Positions 46,861-59,363 of a DNA stretch of 64,000 nucleotides are shown here, piece after piece; the stretch's first letter is position 1, and the number at the start of each line of letters is the position of its first letter. This DNA is from Pohlia nutans (lineage: Eukaryota > Streptophyta > Bryopsida > Bryales > Mniaceae). Location: positions 4,032,501 through 4,096,500 of the forward strand of contig CM040101.1 in assembly GCA_022496805.1 (NCBI GenBank). The letters are read 5' to 3'. Both the position numbers and the translations under genes were made by a program. Below the pieces are notes generated by a model that was given only the letters and a program-made list of their open reading frames with translations, had not been told where the DNA came from and did not search any database.

Positions 46861-49800
46861 AGATATGGAGCAGTGACTTTACTTATCATCCTCAAGACGG
46901 TATCCCTGTCGGGCATGGACGGAATCGCTCCTCGCTCTGTGGTTGTAATAGCTCCACAAGCGTTAGCAAATTCTAGAGCTTCTCTCAACCGCGGCTCGTC
47001 CTGACATAATTTCAAACCAGTGATTAGAAACGTCTAAACATATTATTCTGCAATGAAACGATAACTGAACAACTAAATCCGTAGTCGAAAACATATCCAG
47101 TTCAAAAGTTCAGTAGCTTGGATCAGACGATGCCTTAGTGTACTTCATCTAAATCGTTGTGTATGTTACAGCATGCACACCCTTCTCCCTTCAATTCACC
47201 ACTATAGGGTTGATTGTCCTATTACCAACCACTTAAGCAATCTGACCTATATTTGGCAGTGGTAAATCCGGAAAAAAATTATGACCGCGTTCGAAATAGG
47301 ATTTCATGAGGATTGCAAAAAATTGCAACTTATAATTTGCATTTCTCAATTTTATACAAAATTCCAAAGTGCAAAGTAACCTGCGACCCAAAACCGATCA
47401 CATGCTCTAATGTACAAATGAGGTACATCTTCCCTTTTAATATCTAGAAATTAGGCAAGAATGAGGGTGGTTGGTTTTGGGTACGTGGTTGGTAATAGGA
47501 CAATCAACCCTAATCACATTCAAGATTTGGTGTCACAAGCTATCGTCTCCACACCCTTGAACAGCTATAATCACCCTTTATATAGTGCGTGAACCAATCA
47601 TAATCATTATACATGGGTAATCATTATTGTCCATCAATCTAGGATACTGAGCCCTTCCTTGAATTAGCTATAGAGGGACTGACTATAGAGGCATCACTAT
47701 ATGTGGCTCATATTCTGTGGCTCTCTCACCTGCCTTGCAAAAATAGCATTAAACACAAGCATATTTCATCCAGTTTCCAGAGTCAAGGGCGGATACAGGC
47801 GTAGGGTGCGTATGCTCTTATCACAAATTCAGATGCACATCAATTTCCAGCAATTGGACACAATACTGATTCACTTTTGTCAAGTGGCCGAAGAGAGGGA
47901 ACTCCTGCACCAATTAGGGAAGGTAGGCTATACATCAACCAGATATCTGCATCTCATAGCTCGTAGAATCTATGAAAGATCAAATTAGGGTTTCAGAACC
48001 ATGTACTAACATCAATGATGCCGAAATCCTTCGCAAGACTGCTCAAAATGCCAGCACAGAATGCGTCACCGGCCCCAGTTGTGTCAACGACCTGCACTTT
48101 AATACCGCCCACTTTACCCTTATATCTCTGCATGCTCACATCAACATAATCAAAAAATTAGTGCTTCATCAATCCATGGCCAGATGTCTGATAACAGTGA
48201 CCACACAAGATAGCGATTGTCACTTCATTTTGAACTACCTTGTGACAGTCCCTGTTTCTAAAGACTACAAACCCTGCGTCTGAAGGTCTCGCAAAATATT
48301 AGGGTAAAATCAGCACATGAGCTACACATTGTTGCAAATAAGTATGTGCTCTCCGACTGTTTCTTGCAGAGGAATATTAGTCAGAAACTCCAACTGAGAA
48401 TTGTGATGAGAAATCATGACAGGGCAACGTTGGAAGTACTTTCTACAGGAGACTCTGCTCGAAAGAAAAGCCATCAATGAGAAACATGTTCACACCTGAG
48501 TGTAATACCGGCATCCCTCACCACCTTCAGTCACCATCATCAACTTGCATCGAGGGTGAAACATTCTCATGTTATTCTCATCCTTTGTCGGGTCCCCACC
48601 GGTGAGAAATATCACCTCCTCATCGCTTACCTTCAGAACCACATTTCACATCTCTGATATCAGAAATTCTCAATTCACGTATTAGGTCAAATTCTCCAGG
48701 TATTAAACAATTCATAACATTCCTTTGCTCATAGCCTTAAATCCCCTATTTTGCAGAGTATTTCTCCTACTTTGGAAGTAGTGCAAGCATTTGAAATGTT
48801 CCTGTGGCTTAGAGGGCTAAAACTGTGTATACGATTCGTTTAAAGGAGGACATACTGATATTTAATACTATTACTGACCCTATCAGATTTTCAGACTGGA
48901 TTTATGCAAAAGTGAATTCTGCTTAGATATACAAGTTAAAAAAGATCACTCCATGGACTGTAATTTTATTAATAATTAAATCAGACCATGATTCTAGTCT
49001 TATGATGTCTGCTTTTGATCTTGTGTCAACAATTACGCACTGTAAGCAACCTTCAAATCCTCACCTTAATGATATCGGCTTGATCCCAAATACTCTTAAT
49101 ACCCGCTTTAGCAGCCTCCGGATTAGGCCAAAGTGGCAGTCGAAGATTTGGGTCATAAGACAACAAGCACCCTGCTTCCCTGGCAATCCTCATAGCTTCC
49201 ATATGTGTTGACCGTGAAGGCTCGGTAATCAAGCTGATAGATCCGTAGTGCATTATAGTAGCCTGTGAACGACAATTGATCAATTCATAAATAATGATGT
49301 CATGCTCCTCAATCATTGACCTCAGTCATTGATGACGACATGTTGTGCGATTTCACTGGGAAACATTCTTAACCCCTAAGCGTCTAAAACGCCCATCTGC
49401 ATCACTGATCTTTGCAACGGTGGCATTTTCTCCTTTTACCTCGATTTTCTGATTGCAATACATCATTTTAACGCTCTTGTGCTATACTACAAGATCAACA
49501 GTGTCGATCGTGTCAAACTAATGTCATTTTCACACAAACAGATGATTTGCAGCAGGGGGTCCAATTTTCCTACACTACAGAAAATCCACAATGGACGCTT
49601 AGGGTTTGACCAGCAGAAAAACGTGAAGAATTCACACAAAAATTTACAGTAAACAGATAAAGAACACACGATTTGGAGCTTGGCTCTTGAACATGATGCA
49701 AGTTTCCTCAGGTATGAGCATTCCATTGAATGATGAATGTTCAAACTTGTGAACATTTTCACATAATTCAGTACCTGCTTGAGAAGCTCAGTATCAAGCT

Positions 49801-50748
49801 CCTTCACCTCAAACAGCATGTCTGCACTGGGATTCCGATAGAACATAAATTCTCGCTCCCCATCCGCCCGCAACGTCACAAATGCAAGCGCAGTCCTGGC
49901 ATTTGGATCAAAGCGACAACCTTTTGTTTCAACCCTGTTCTCTTTCAACACCTCCACCAACATGTACCCAAATTCATCGTCTCCAACCTGTAACCATCAA
50001 GCAAGCTCATCTTTTCAATTTTCACAAACAAGCAGGCCACAAATACAGACCTAACTGACTGCGTGATCAAAAGGCACATAACTAGCATGTGTGCATGATT
50101 TAGAGTTACCATAAGCCAGTTGTAACAGTCAAGCATTTCAAAAGAATCTGCGATATATACCGACCTTTCTTACTGATTAAAAAATCCAATACGCTATTCT
50201 TCCCATCAGAAATGATTCCCCATTCGAAAGAAAAATTCAGCATCTCCGAAAACTAACACGAGCAGGTTCCAACAAAAGAGGAATTTGAAAAGAGGCACCC
50301 TAGTCGAAGAAGAAGAGAAATGACGGTGTTCTACCGATGTACTCACGGCACAGACGAAAGCATCTGACAGAATTAGACATCTACTTCATAAGTAGCATGG
50401 CTTAAGGAACCCCAAGGTATTATGTCTTTTATTAAACAAAAAAAATTTGCCCTTCATTATCCCCATTTTCCCTCCACTATGTCTTTTGCCAAAACTAGAG
50501 TGTGTGTGTAAAATGCAAAATGTGTGTGTGATAATCACCCATGCAGAAGTAATTGGAGTGGCGTAATACCTTGCCAACGAAGGCGGCATTTCCCCCAAGC
50601 TTTGCAACCCCAACGGCCACGTTCGCGGGTGCACCTCCAGGCGCTTTCTTGAATGCTGGGGCATCAGCGAGCGAAACTCCTCCCACAGTTGGCACAAAAT
50701 CAATGAGCAACTCACCAAAGCACACCACCAATTCATTCTTGTCCCTAA
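46824..50748 (-). CDS. FRK: Fructokinase (pfkB family), six coding exons found, 5' exon missing
   Basis: ATP-dependent phosphorylation of fructose to fructose-6-phosphate; the plant enzyme feeds sucrose-derived fructose into glycolysis and starch or cell-wall synthesis. Exons (minus): 50748-50570, 49987-49775, 49262-49065, 48630-48496, 48127-48011, 47000-46824; all internal phases are 0. Visible motifs: [15 protein letters not shown], the pfkB signature 1 region [41 protein letters not shown], and the catalytic signature 2 DTTGAGDAF, whose Asp is the expected base. [14 protein letters not shown] follows near the C-terminus. The recovered part is about 343 aa, near family length. An acceptor at 50749-50750 with phase 1 shows that the start codon is in an upstream exon. 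The last 14 residues are an unusual repeat-derived tail. No obvious transit peptide, so probably cytosolic. Confidence 0.94.
47215..47512. mobile_element. MITE with perfect 28-bp terminal inverted repeats, in a fructokinase intron
   Basis: Bases 47215-47242 and 47485-47512 are perfect inverted copies over 28 bp (TAGGGTTGATTGTCC... and inverse). If the outer TA is the duplicated target, the element proper is 47217-47510 (294 bp), which would suit a Tc1/mariner-like MITE. It lies in the 1-kb last intron. Confidence 0.75.
49369..49609. mobile_element. piggyBac-like MITE, family G, in a fructokinase intron (241 bp)
   Basis: TTAACCCCTAAGCGTC at the left; the right end GGACGCTTAGGGTTTGA is changed in the last bases. 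The interior is nearly identical to 53565-53801 and close to 37841-38077. It lies between the exons ending at 49775 and starting at 49262. Confidence 0.85.
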
Positions 50749-50946
50749 CTGCGCAAGCAGACACAATAATATAAGTTCAACGCCGAGCAATAGCAACCAA
50801 CATGGAGATATAAAGTAGTATGTGCACATCAGAGAATGGTATCAGTGCCTGCGATACCATTTGTTTTATCTTCTCTCCTTTATCTCTAGTTCCATTTCCC
50901 GATGCTTGCCACATACGGTAGATTTCTCTTGACAAGCTCGAAATTA

Positions 50947-51166
50947 TTAACCCTAAAGAAGCACCAAGAAGCCCGAATTGGGTCTCATGGTTTTTTTTAG
51001 CAGTTTTGAGTAGACTTTCTTTTGTTCAAATTTGGTTGTTTTTTACCAACATATGCATTGTTCTTCACTGCATCTAGTGATATAAAATTCACTCTCATTT
51101 GAATTTTTTTTTATCAATTGAATTAGTCATTTTAAAACCGTGAATCCTTGGTCCTTAAGGGGTTAA
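50947..51166. mobile_element. piggyBac-like MITE, family E (220 bp)
   Basis: TTAACCCTAAAGAAGCACC at the left, GGTCCTTAAGGGGTTAA at the right, with TTAA at both edges. Homologous to 46204-46442. It lies 0.2 kb upstream of the first recognised fructokinase exon, probably in its 5' intron. Confidence 0.8.
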
Positions 51167-53564
51167 ACTACAGTAGAATCCAGATGTGCCCCTGCTATAC
51201 ATTCCCAAAACCGCAAGAACAACCATCTCCAAACTTCAAAAGTGAAATAGAATCAAAGCAAGGTAAGGCCCAGAAGAGAAAACTGGAACTGGTTGCTCGC
51301 CTTCAGGAGAAATGCGACTGGGCGAGAAACTGGAATCGAAATTCCCAGTGGGGGAAGCACCTCTTGAAGTATTACCCCTGCCATGCGGTGATGCGTGATT
51401 ACCCCTGCTGCCATGAGGCGGTGAGTGATTACATGCAGCCTTGTTGCAATTGCGACCCCGAGGAGGAGACAGATTCGGACTCATGAACAACGATGAGGGG
51501 AGGAAAGGAACCGACTTCTCAGATGCTAAGAAACATGATGCTGAGACCCAGGTAAAAATATAGCAGAGGAAATCGTAACAGGTGGACTTGAAGAGAGCTG
51601 TTAGTACATGACATGGATTTGAAAAGACGCTGCTGCCATGTACATATGCAAAGCCATGGCACCTTATTTATTCTCTTGCCTATCCCTACATATTCCTCTT
51701 CAATGCAGACAGACACCGGACTCGAATTTCTACGGCCTCTGAAGTTAAAATGGTACCCTAACCGCCCATTGCCACCCGCGAACCGGCACCAGCGCGCATC
51801 ACGCAATCGATCAGCACCAACAAAACAACCAGCAATTCAAAATTTGAAAGCAAAGACTCTTCCCAGAAGCTACAGCCTCCGAATCATTTCCACTGATCCT
51901 CAGTTCCTCATCCACAGCAATTGCACTACGCACATCACGCTTCCTCGCTGATGACGCGAAAAAGGGTGCGTGAACGCCTGATATCGGAGGTTCTGGTGCT
52001 CGTTCTGGTGTCTTCCGGGAAGGTCTACCAGAATCCTAGAATTGGCCAAAGACTCCCCATGGAAAGGCTGCCAGTAGTTCCCATCCTGAAACTCGTCACA
52101 TTGGGTGAAGAATTGAGTAATTCAACGTATGTACCAAACAGAAATCAGCCGATGGTTCGAGACAGCATGGATAATGTGACCTAATGTTGAAGCTTACAAT
52201 CCAGAAGGAGAGCTAATCAGCATGTACATCTGCATGAATACCTCCCTAGTAAAAAAACTGGCAAACAAACAGGAGCCCTAGATCATGTTTAATTTCAGAG
52301 TCAGCTTCAACCAAATAATGACCAGTGTTGCCCACCAATTTGAGACTCCAGCCGGACGTTCCAGCTTGAGAAGCTGATATACAGGATGCCACTAATTGTC
52401 GGAACTTCTCCACTGCCCAAGGAATTGTGACCCACTAGCACAGGCTCCATGTTGCTTCCTGTCTCGTACATAACTCGGCAGCTGACTCCCGAGTGCTTCT
52501 AGGTGAATTTCTATTCAGGAATCAGTGACATCGTGCTACATCTACATGAAACTGCTAATCTCAATTACGAAAATTTGATAAAATAGGAAGTGTCGAAAGA
52601 CAACCTGGCAAGGTTTGGTGCTCACTTTCGCTCTCGATATCAATTCTGGGTCGAACCAACAATTGTACGAGGCTACTACCTTACCAGTTGCTGCAGAAAT
52701 CATAGGTTTAACAATCACTATTAACAACCATTGACGAAAGAAAAACAATCCACATACTCTTGACATCAGATGCCTAAACTTCATACGTTATATGGATAAT
52801 GCTTCATGCTAAGTTTGGAGGTCGTGCACAAGTATCAAACTCGCTCATACAGTGTAATCTTTTCAAAACATCTGCATCTGTGACGATTGGAAATCCCACC
52901 AATACAAGAACCACAAATTCATTGACGCGACTAGAAATAAAATAAAAGGCCAACCATATTAGTTCATCTTCTACCCACATTACCCCAATTCTGGCTGCTC
53001 AACATTACTGGCAGCTAGAAAATCTGAGAATATACAATTCCATATTCAAAGGCACCCATCGCCATTCACCCTGACACATAGCAAATTTGAGAGCAGTGAC
53101 CCCTTCACATCTTTCGAGAAAAAATAAATAAGTCACAAAGCTCACAACCACCGTAGGTCGTAAGTGAAAAATTATGACGAGTGAAGAAAAGTTCCCATTC
53201 ATTATCACATAATCACGAAGTGTGGCTACTACTGACAAGTCACATCAAGCCACTGCTTAAATTCGTTTATAGCTCTGTAGATAACGAGAAACCTGTAATG
53301 CCGCTCCAAATGCCGAACCTAGGACTTCGTCATTGAGATAAGTATTTGACGATATACACCAAAATCCAAAGCTGCAGCTTCCACAGTGAGCTCTTATCCC
53401 AAACACCATGTCACGTGCAGAAAGTTCTATCCAGCAAGCGTTGGTGCTACACGAGCCTTTGCCTTGAGCTGCTTCTGCGCCAAATGTATACAGGTATACT
53501 TCAGTTCAACTAACAAGGAGAAAATTGCACCATGCTCCAGTATTGTAATAAACCGAGCAATTTC
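51167..53564. other. Upstream region of fructokinase, probably a long 5' intron
   Basis: No conserved protein motif is seen. Frames of 84-112 codons at 51148-51486 (+) and 51236-51490 (-) overlap each other, and the first begins inside a MITE, so neither is called. The missing fructokinase start exon could be here or beyond. Confidence 0.35.
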
Positions 53565-53801
53565 TTAACCCCTAAGCGTCTAAAACGCCCAATATGGCCA
53601 TCTGCATCACTGAACTTTGCAACGGTGGTATTTTCTCATCCTACCTCGGTTTTCTGATTGCAATACATCATTTTAAAGCTCTTGTTCTATACTACAAGAT
53701 TGTGTCAAACTGAAGTTATTTTCACACAAACAGATGATTTGCTGCAGGGGTTCCAATTTCCCTACACTACAGAAAATACACAGTGGACGCTTAGGGGTTA
53801 A
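53565..53801. mobile_element. piggyBac-like MITE, family G (237 bp)
   Basis: TTAACCCCTAAGCGTC at the left and GGACGCTTAGGGGTTAA at the right, with an intact TTAA on each side. This is the best-preserved family G copy. Confidence 0.9.
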
Positions 53802-53928
53802 ACGTCCAGATGCAATTGAATATTTCGAAAACCTGGAAGCCAATCCCTAGTGTACCAAAAGGACAAACAATCAAAACGCACCAGAAAACCGAACAGGAAG
53901 TAAATCTTCAGTAGTGACGGGGTCTTAC

Positions 53929-54052
53929 CAGCTAGCGCTCCAGATATTGAAAGTGATCCCCCAAGAGCAAATGAATTCTGACCTCCACGAGGCCCTAAAG
54001 ACCAGAGAGCTCGCTGTGACCGCGAGAGACCTCTAATTCTCTGTAATAGCTC
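53929..54052 (-). other. Candidate 5' exon of fructokinase
   Basis: On the minus strand a strong donor (GCTAGCTG then GTAAGA) ends a 41-codon open stretch that leaves one extra base. That is exactly the phase needed by the exon starting at 50748. The stretch is Ser/Gly/Arg-rich and contains no in-frame ATG before the upstream stop, so it may be leader, or the match may be chance. An AAACCCTA motif lies just upstream at 54083-54092. Confidence 0.25.
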
Positions 54053-54660
54053 TCAAATCCATACATACTCGCGACATCCGCTAGGGTTTTGCAGCGAGTG
54101 AGCGTCTTGCCCTCGGGAAATTCCGACTTCCAACGTACCAAGGACGCGCCTCGTCTGTGATGGTGGCCAGAGGCGCTGTTTGGAATGCTTCGTTCACGAC
54201 GCAGTCACACCGCAACATCTTGTGGTCCACTATCTCCTCACCGTAGGTAATGTCCGCCCCGTACTCAGCCGAACGGCAAACCCCCGACTCGCACCATCGG
54301 CGCCAGAATATGCTTTCCCCTGTACTCCATTTCAGCGCCAACTCTCCTCTACAAACGCAAAAAACTACTACGAAACTAAAATCGGACAAGAACAATGAAA
54401 AGCTTGAAACTCTAGGGTTTCACCATTTGGACACAGTATCGGAAACGAATAAAGAGCATTGCCGTTGATGAGAATTTGCATAATATTGTGATTGCAAATG
54501 TCGATTTTATTGAGCAGAATGAAACAATGAGATTATTATATAGTCTGAACCCTAAGTATACAATGTTTCGAATGAAGCCGAATCCCTACCTACGCCTGAG
54601 TATTCACCCTCTACCTTCCAAAACTGATGTGGTCAGCTAAAAAGAATGTCTACGTTATGC
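54053..54660. other. Spacer between fructokinase and epimerase genes
   Basis: Probably holds the fructokinase promoter and the 3' UTR of the epimerase (a minus-strand AATAAA-like site lies near 54500). Overlapping frames of 72-104 codons show no known motif. Confidence 0.4.
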
Positions 54661-57223
54661 TTAGATGAGTGCAACGGAGTAGCCATCGGGATGCCGCTTG
54701 CGCCACCTCCAAGCATCCGATAAGCTCTCTCTCAAGTCGAGGTGTTGCGCCGTCCAGTTGAGTTCACGTTGGATCTTAGACGGGTCACTATAAACTTCAG
54801 CGTAGTCACCAGGTCGGCGATCGAGCATAGTTACGGTTACGTTCACGCCGGTTGCGTACTTGCATGCCTCGACGAATTCCTTCACAGAACTCCCTGCCAC
54901 ACAAACGTAGAGACAGAAATCAGCGACTCTCGAGAGGGGATATGAACTCAACGAACATGAGAAAAGAAAAGAAGAGCAGGTTTCTCTTGTACCTTTGCCA
55001 GTGCCGACATTGTATACAGAAACTTTCCCTCTCTGTGCCTTGTCCATAGCCTTGACGTGAGCGTCCACCAGGTCTGTGACATGGATGTAGTCACGAATGC
55101 AAGTGCCGTCTGAAGTATTGTAGTCTTGTCCTCTCACCTGGCAGAACACATGCTCAGAGTAAGGTTCATATACCGCTATCTACGCAATCTCTGGAAGCAC
55201 AAGGTTCTACCTGTCTTCTTCCATACCCTAACCTGCTTCTAAGTTGGCGATGTCACCGGAATATTTGAACAAAACATTAGGCAAATTAAGTGTCGAAGAA
55301 TCGGAGAGAGAACAAACCTGTATTCCAGGGATAACTCCCGTCGCAGCGTCGAAACAAGCTCCCGAGATGCGAGCGTGCTGTCGAAGCTCTGGTCGTGGTG
55401 CTTCACCGAGCCTGCCCTTTGGATCTGAACCGATAACATTGAAGTATCTGCACCAGGACATTTCATTTGTCAGGAAGTTCGCCTATAAGTAAAAAGCAGA
55501 ATAGAGAGAGAATTTGCATGACTGCAAAAAAAAAAAATGAACAGCGCAGCACCTCAAGATCATAACAGACAAGTCTGCAGTCCTTGCAAAGTCCTTAATT
55601 AGATCTTCCGACATCTTCTTCGCCTTCCCATAAGGATTGATTGGTACCTATAAAGATCATAACAGCCAAGCAATAATGATTGATTGGTTGATTGATTTGA
55701 TGGATTGGTCAATCATGCCGTTTCAGCACTGAAAAAATGCATTAGAAATGGATTTAACATATTATGTAGTTTGAAGTGAAATACCTGCGGTGTTTCTTCA
55801 GTGATAGGCATCTCCTCCGGTTCACCGTACGTTGCACAAGTGCTCGAGTAGATGAGCTTCTTTACTCCGTGCGTCTTCATAGCCTCCAAGACCGTCAAGG
55901 TATTAAACGTGATGTTGTGGTAATACCGTAAAGGATCCGCCATACTCTCGCTCACGTAAGCGATCGCTGCAAAATGCATCACCGCATCAATGGCATTCTG
56001 TGCAAAAATCTCGTTCACGCGCTGACTGTCACCAAGATCGCCATAGAGGAACTGCAACCTGCCTGGCTCGGGAAACAAGGCTTGCAACTGTTCCACCGCT
56101 CCTATGTTTCCACGTGAAAGGTTATCCTGCAATCAACGAATCACTAAGTTGGAAATTGTCTTTTGTTCTATAAATCTTGACTAAGAGAAACTAAAAGTCT
56201 TGACGAGAGACCAAGATAGGAGTTCAAAGACATACAACGATGGTCACGCGGTGACAGTCTTCGAGAAGGCGCATTGCGGCATGGGAGCCAATAAACCCCG
56301 CGCCTCCCGTCACCAGCACATGAGTCACTCCTCTCTCATGTGTTGCAAACTGCACACAAATCACAACTGCACAGTCAAGCTACTATCCACAACCACAGAA
56401 AAAAAAACAGAAGTATTTGCACATTTGAATAGAATGTTGGTTTTGAAAGTATGAAGCTATACCTTGCTAGGACCAGCAAGAGTAGCCGACTGGCGTAAGA
56501 CACTCATGCAGAAGGCAGTGAGCATCACTCCCAGCAGCACCTTGCCAACGAAGAACAACCGAGGCTGCATACTTGCGCAATCAACGCCTGCAAGAACGAT
56601 ACCACGTGAGGGGCCGCTTCTGATTTCTCTTTTCAAGCCCGCAATGACCAAAACCCCGATACCGCAGCTTGTCAATTTCGGTTTGCACCTAACCTGAAGA
56701 AAATTAGCGAGGATATTTATTTCTAAAATTTGCGTGTTGTAACGGTGGACGAGCTCACTAACTCACTAACTGAACAATTGAGGTTCAAAATCGTGACTGG
56801 ACAAAAAAAACTCGTACATGCACGACAGGAACGCACATAACGCTTCCGATCACAATTACAAGTATCTCCGGGTTTTAATAAAGAGGACGATCCGGAATTC
56901 ACTGCCCCATGCTCCATGCATGATGCACGAACTTCAAGAAGAAAAAAATCGCACAAACTCTGCATCGGATCCAAAACAATACAGAGCTCACCAAGAATCG
57001 CAAATAAATTCAAAAATATCTTTTTCATAAACCACACTTCAGAAACTCTGTACAATACGAATTTCGATCCACCAAAAAACCTCCGTCCCTGTACAAACGC
57101 ACAGTGCTCAAAAAGCAAGAAAAGCATACCTCCAAAAGTGTAGGTTCTAAAAGGTCTTGGACTTCGACGACGAAAAATAGGCGAACTAATCCCCGACGGC
57201 AGAACCGATCCCAAGCTACCCAT
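54661..57223 (-). CDS. UXE1: UDP-arabinose 4-epimerase, MUR4/UXE type (Golgi), 425 aa, eight exons
   Basis: Interconverts UDP-xylose and UDP-arabinose for cell-wall polysaccharide synthesis in the Golgi lumen. Exons (minus): 57223-57130, 56587-56463, 56349-56236, 56126-55785, 55647-55553, 55447-55318, 55137-54993, 54893-54661; every GT/AG junction preserves phase. A basic cytosolic tail (RRRSPRPFR) precedes one membrane anchor at residues about 42-62, typical of type II Golgi proteins. The NAD-binding motif [10 protein letters not shown] is at about 87-96, with glycines 88, 91 and 94. STCATYGEP and Y231-x3-K235 (NPYGKAKK) give the catalytic Ser/Thr-Tyr-Lys of the short-chain epimerase/dehydratase family. 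[10 protein letters not shown] and [18 protein letters not shown] follow. The anchor and the MUR4-like N-terminus separate it from cytosolic UDP-glucose 4-epimerases, though activity on UDP-glucose cannot be excluded. The symbol follows the plant family name. Confidence 0.95.
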
Positions 57224-57930
57224 CAATGCACACTCTGAAGTCGATCAAGCTAAGCTCCGCAACGCACAAACGCCGATTGCAGTGCAGTCAAGCGGGCGGC
57301 AGACTGACCTGTTCTCTTTCCAAATATCTGGCCGTGCTCTTATTCTTTCTTTCGCAGCAACTCCCAAGAAACAAAACCAAGAAGAAAAGGGGGAAAAAGA
57401 CAGTTGAACCGAGTGTCAAAAATGGTAGAGAACACCACAGGGAACGACAACAGCAGCTACGTCACTCGCAATCTCCCTGACGCCCTCTCGGAAAAAACTC
57501 CAAACACCGAACAATGAAACCAGAAACTGTATTGGGAAGCTCCGGGCGCTCCCCATAGATCGGCAACAAAGCTGCTGGCCGGCCTGGGGGTCCACGATCG
57601 TCGCAAGCCAATCGCCTATTTTTCGCGTATTTTGCGCATCTGCAACTGGCTGGGCGGGATCTTTCGAGTGAGGAAACGAAATGAGTTGCGTAATTGATCA
57701 GTTGCTTCGGTTTTGATCTGGGCGTGTGAAAACGGGAGCGATGGATTTATAGTCTGAATTGGGCATGCGGCCTTGGACCGCGAGTGCACGTCACCGCAAC
57801 GCAAAAAACGCGAGTTTCTAAGGGACACTGACGGACCCGGGATTCGGGAATAGTAGAACTGGGGTTTAGTGAAAGTAGAAAAATAGGATTAGTAAACTTG
57901 GGTTAGGGGTGAAAAACAGGTGTCCTGAAC
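57224..57930 (-). promoter_or_regulatory. Presumed promoter and leader of the epimerase gene
   Basis: GC-balanced sequence upstream of the epimerase ATG. It contains an ACGT-core motif GTGCACGTCACC near 57784. Short frames here have no recognisable product. No TATA box is assigned. Confidence 0.35.
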
Positions 57931-58146
57931 TATTATGGCATGTTTGGGAAGCCCTAACTTCAAGGTGGCAAGCATGGATTCAAGGTAGAAGCATCCATAA
58001 CTGATAATTTAAGCTTTCTAGCCTATGTGCGATAAGAGTAGAAGGCAAATAGTATTTTTCCTTCATAGAAAAATAGAAATCATGAAGAATGTAATTTTTT
58101 TCCATAATTTTATTTTATTAAATGAAATTTCTACAAATTTTCAAAC

Positions 58147-58376
58147 TTAACCCTTGAAGGATTTAGGGAATAGTAGATACGTTGCCGTATATTTAACATT
58201 TGTTATGAGTAGAAAGTTCCAAATTGAGATCCCAATAGCTTTTAAGACCATGTAGACATGAATTTTAATTTTACTTTTGATACAATACTCATAGGAGGTG
58301 TAGAACCATTCCAAATACAATGAAATACGGTCGTGTACATTGGCCGGAATGGCCAATCTGGACCTTCAAGGGTTAA
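58147..58376. mobile_element. piggyBac-like MITE, family F (230 bp)
   Basis: TTAACCCTTGAAGGATTTAG at the left, GGACCTTCAAGGGTTAA at the right, with TTAA at both edges. Inverse orientation of 45693-45925. Confidence 0.85.
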
Positions 58377-58656
58377 AAGTTAGTAGTTATCATTCAAAAC
58401 TGATAACTAGACTATCCCAAATCTGTGAACATATGATTCCACAAATCGACCCAAGTTGCTTCTTAGAATTGACTAATATGGGTAATAGTGCAAGAAGTTG
58501 ATTGGTTGATAGAAATTTCTACACAATTGGCATTGATTTTGGTTGTTAACCATTATCGGTCAATCCACAAGTTGGTTTTGGGTGCATTGTCGGTTATCGG
58601 TGCTTCTACTTTAGTCACAGAAGTGCTTTGTCACATGTGTATTGCTTGAAACAATA

Positions 58657-58852
58657 CCATACCCAGAAGGCAGGGTCGACAAAAATTTATTACAGTCCAA
58701 ATTTAAAAAAAATTACTTTTCAAAAAAAACTATTTTCTATAGTGAACAAGTGAATCTTAGAGAATATATATAGAATCTTGGATAATATTTGCATCATTTT
58801 GACAAAAATTGAATATTAGGCATGAGCTGCCGACCCTGCCTTTTGGGTACGG
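58657..58852. mobile_element. 196-bp MITE with about 25-bp inverted ends and TA duplication
   Basis: Left CCATACCCAGAAGGCAGGG; right CCCTGCCTTTTGGGTACGG, inverted with few mismatches. It is flanked by TA (58655-58656 and 58853-58854). The uninterrupted site (GAAACAATAATATCGTC) is present at about 7330 and, in similar form, near 30905, each with a single TA. Fits a Tc1/mariner-type MITE. Confidence 0.8.
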
Positions 58853-59363
58853 TAATATTGTCATATTATGGAGTGACATATTATGAAGGGTAGATTGAAC
58901 TAACGTATGATTTTTTTTGGCAAATTTTTTGCCATAATCTTACCTGATTTTGGGAGTGGCTACTTTTACACAAGAAAAAATGAGCTAAAAATTCGATGAA
59001 ATCACTAGAGTCATCTCAAAGAAATACTAGAATCGTCACTATTTGGATGAATTTTTCTTGTAATAGATAATTTTATGAAGGAGCATATATAGATAGATAT
59101 ATATAGATATATATGATTCTATTCATTTTTCCAAGGTGCGTATCACTCTACCAACACAAAAACAAAAAATGGTTGGGATTAAAGTATGTGTACTTATAAT
59201 TGCTACTAATAACAACTAAACATAGTTACTATTATTAAACAAAAATATATTGGGTCTTATTGAATAGTAAAAGTGGTTTCCAAAGCACTTTAGCATACAT
59301 TATTTGAATAAGTTATACATTTTTGAAATATTGTTTATAAGTGTACCAAATGAATAGTATTAT

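Larger units (their letters stand above)
57935..58900. repeat. Dispersed repeat R, third copy, interrupted by two MITEs
   Basis: Pieces of repeat R (TGTTTGGGAAGCCCTAACTTC near 57940; CTTTGTCACATGTGTATTGC and ATATTGTCATATTATGGAGT around 58630-58880) resemble 7170-7395 and 30740-30965. The copy is interrupted by a family F MITE and a TA-flanked MITE. Confidence 0.6.

Noticed and set aside
51148..51486. 112-codon + frame ending in an acidic tail
   Set aside because: Starts inside a family E MITE, lacks a known motif, and overlaps an equally plausible minus-strand frame.
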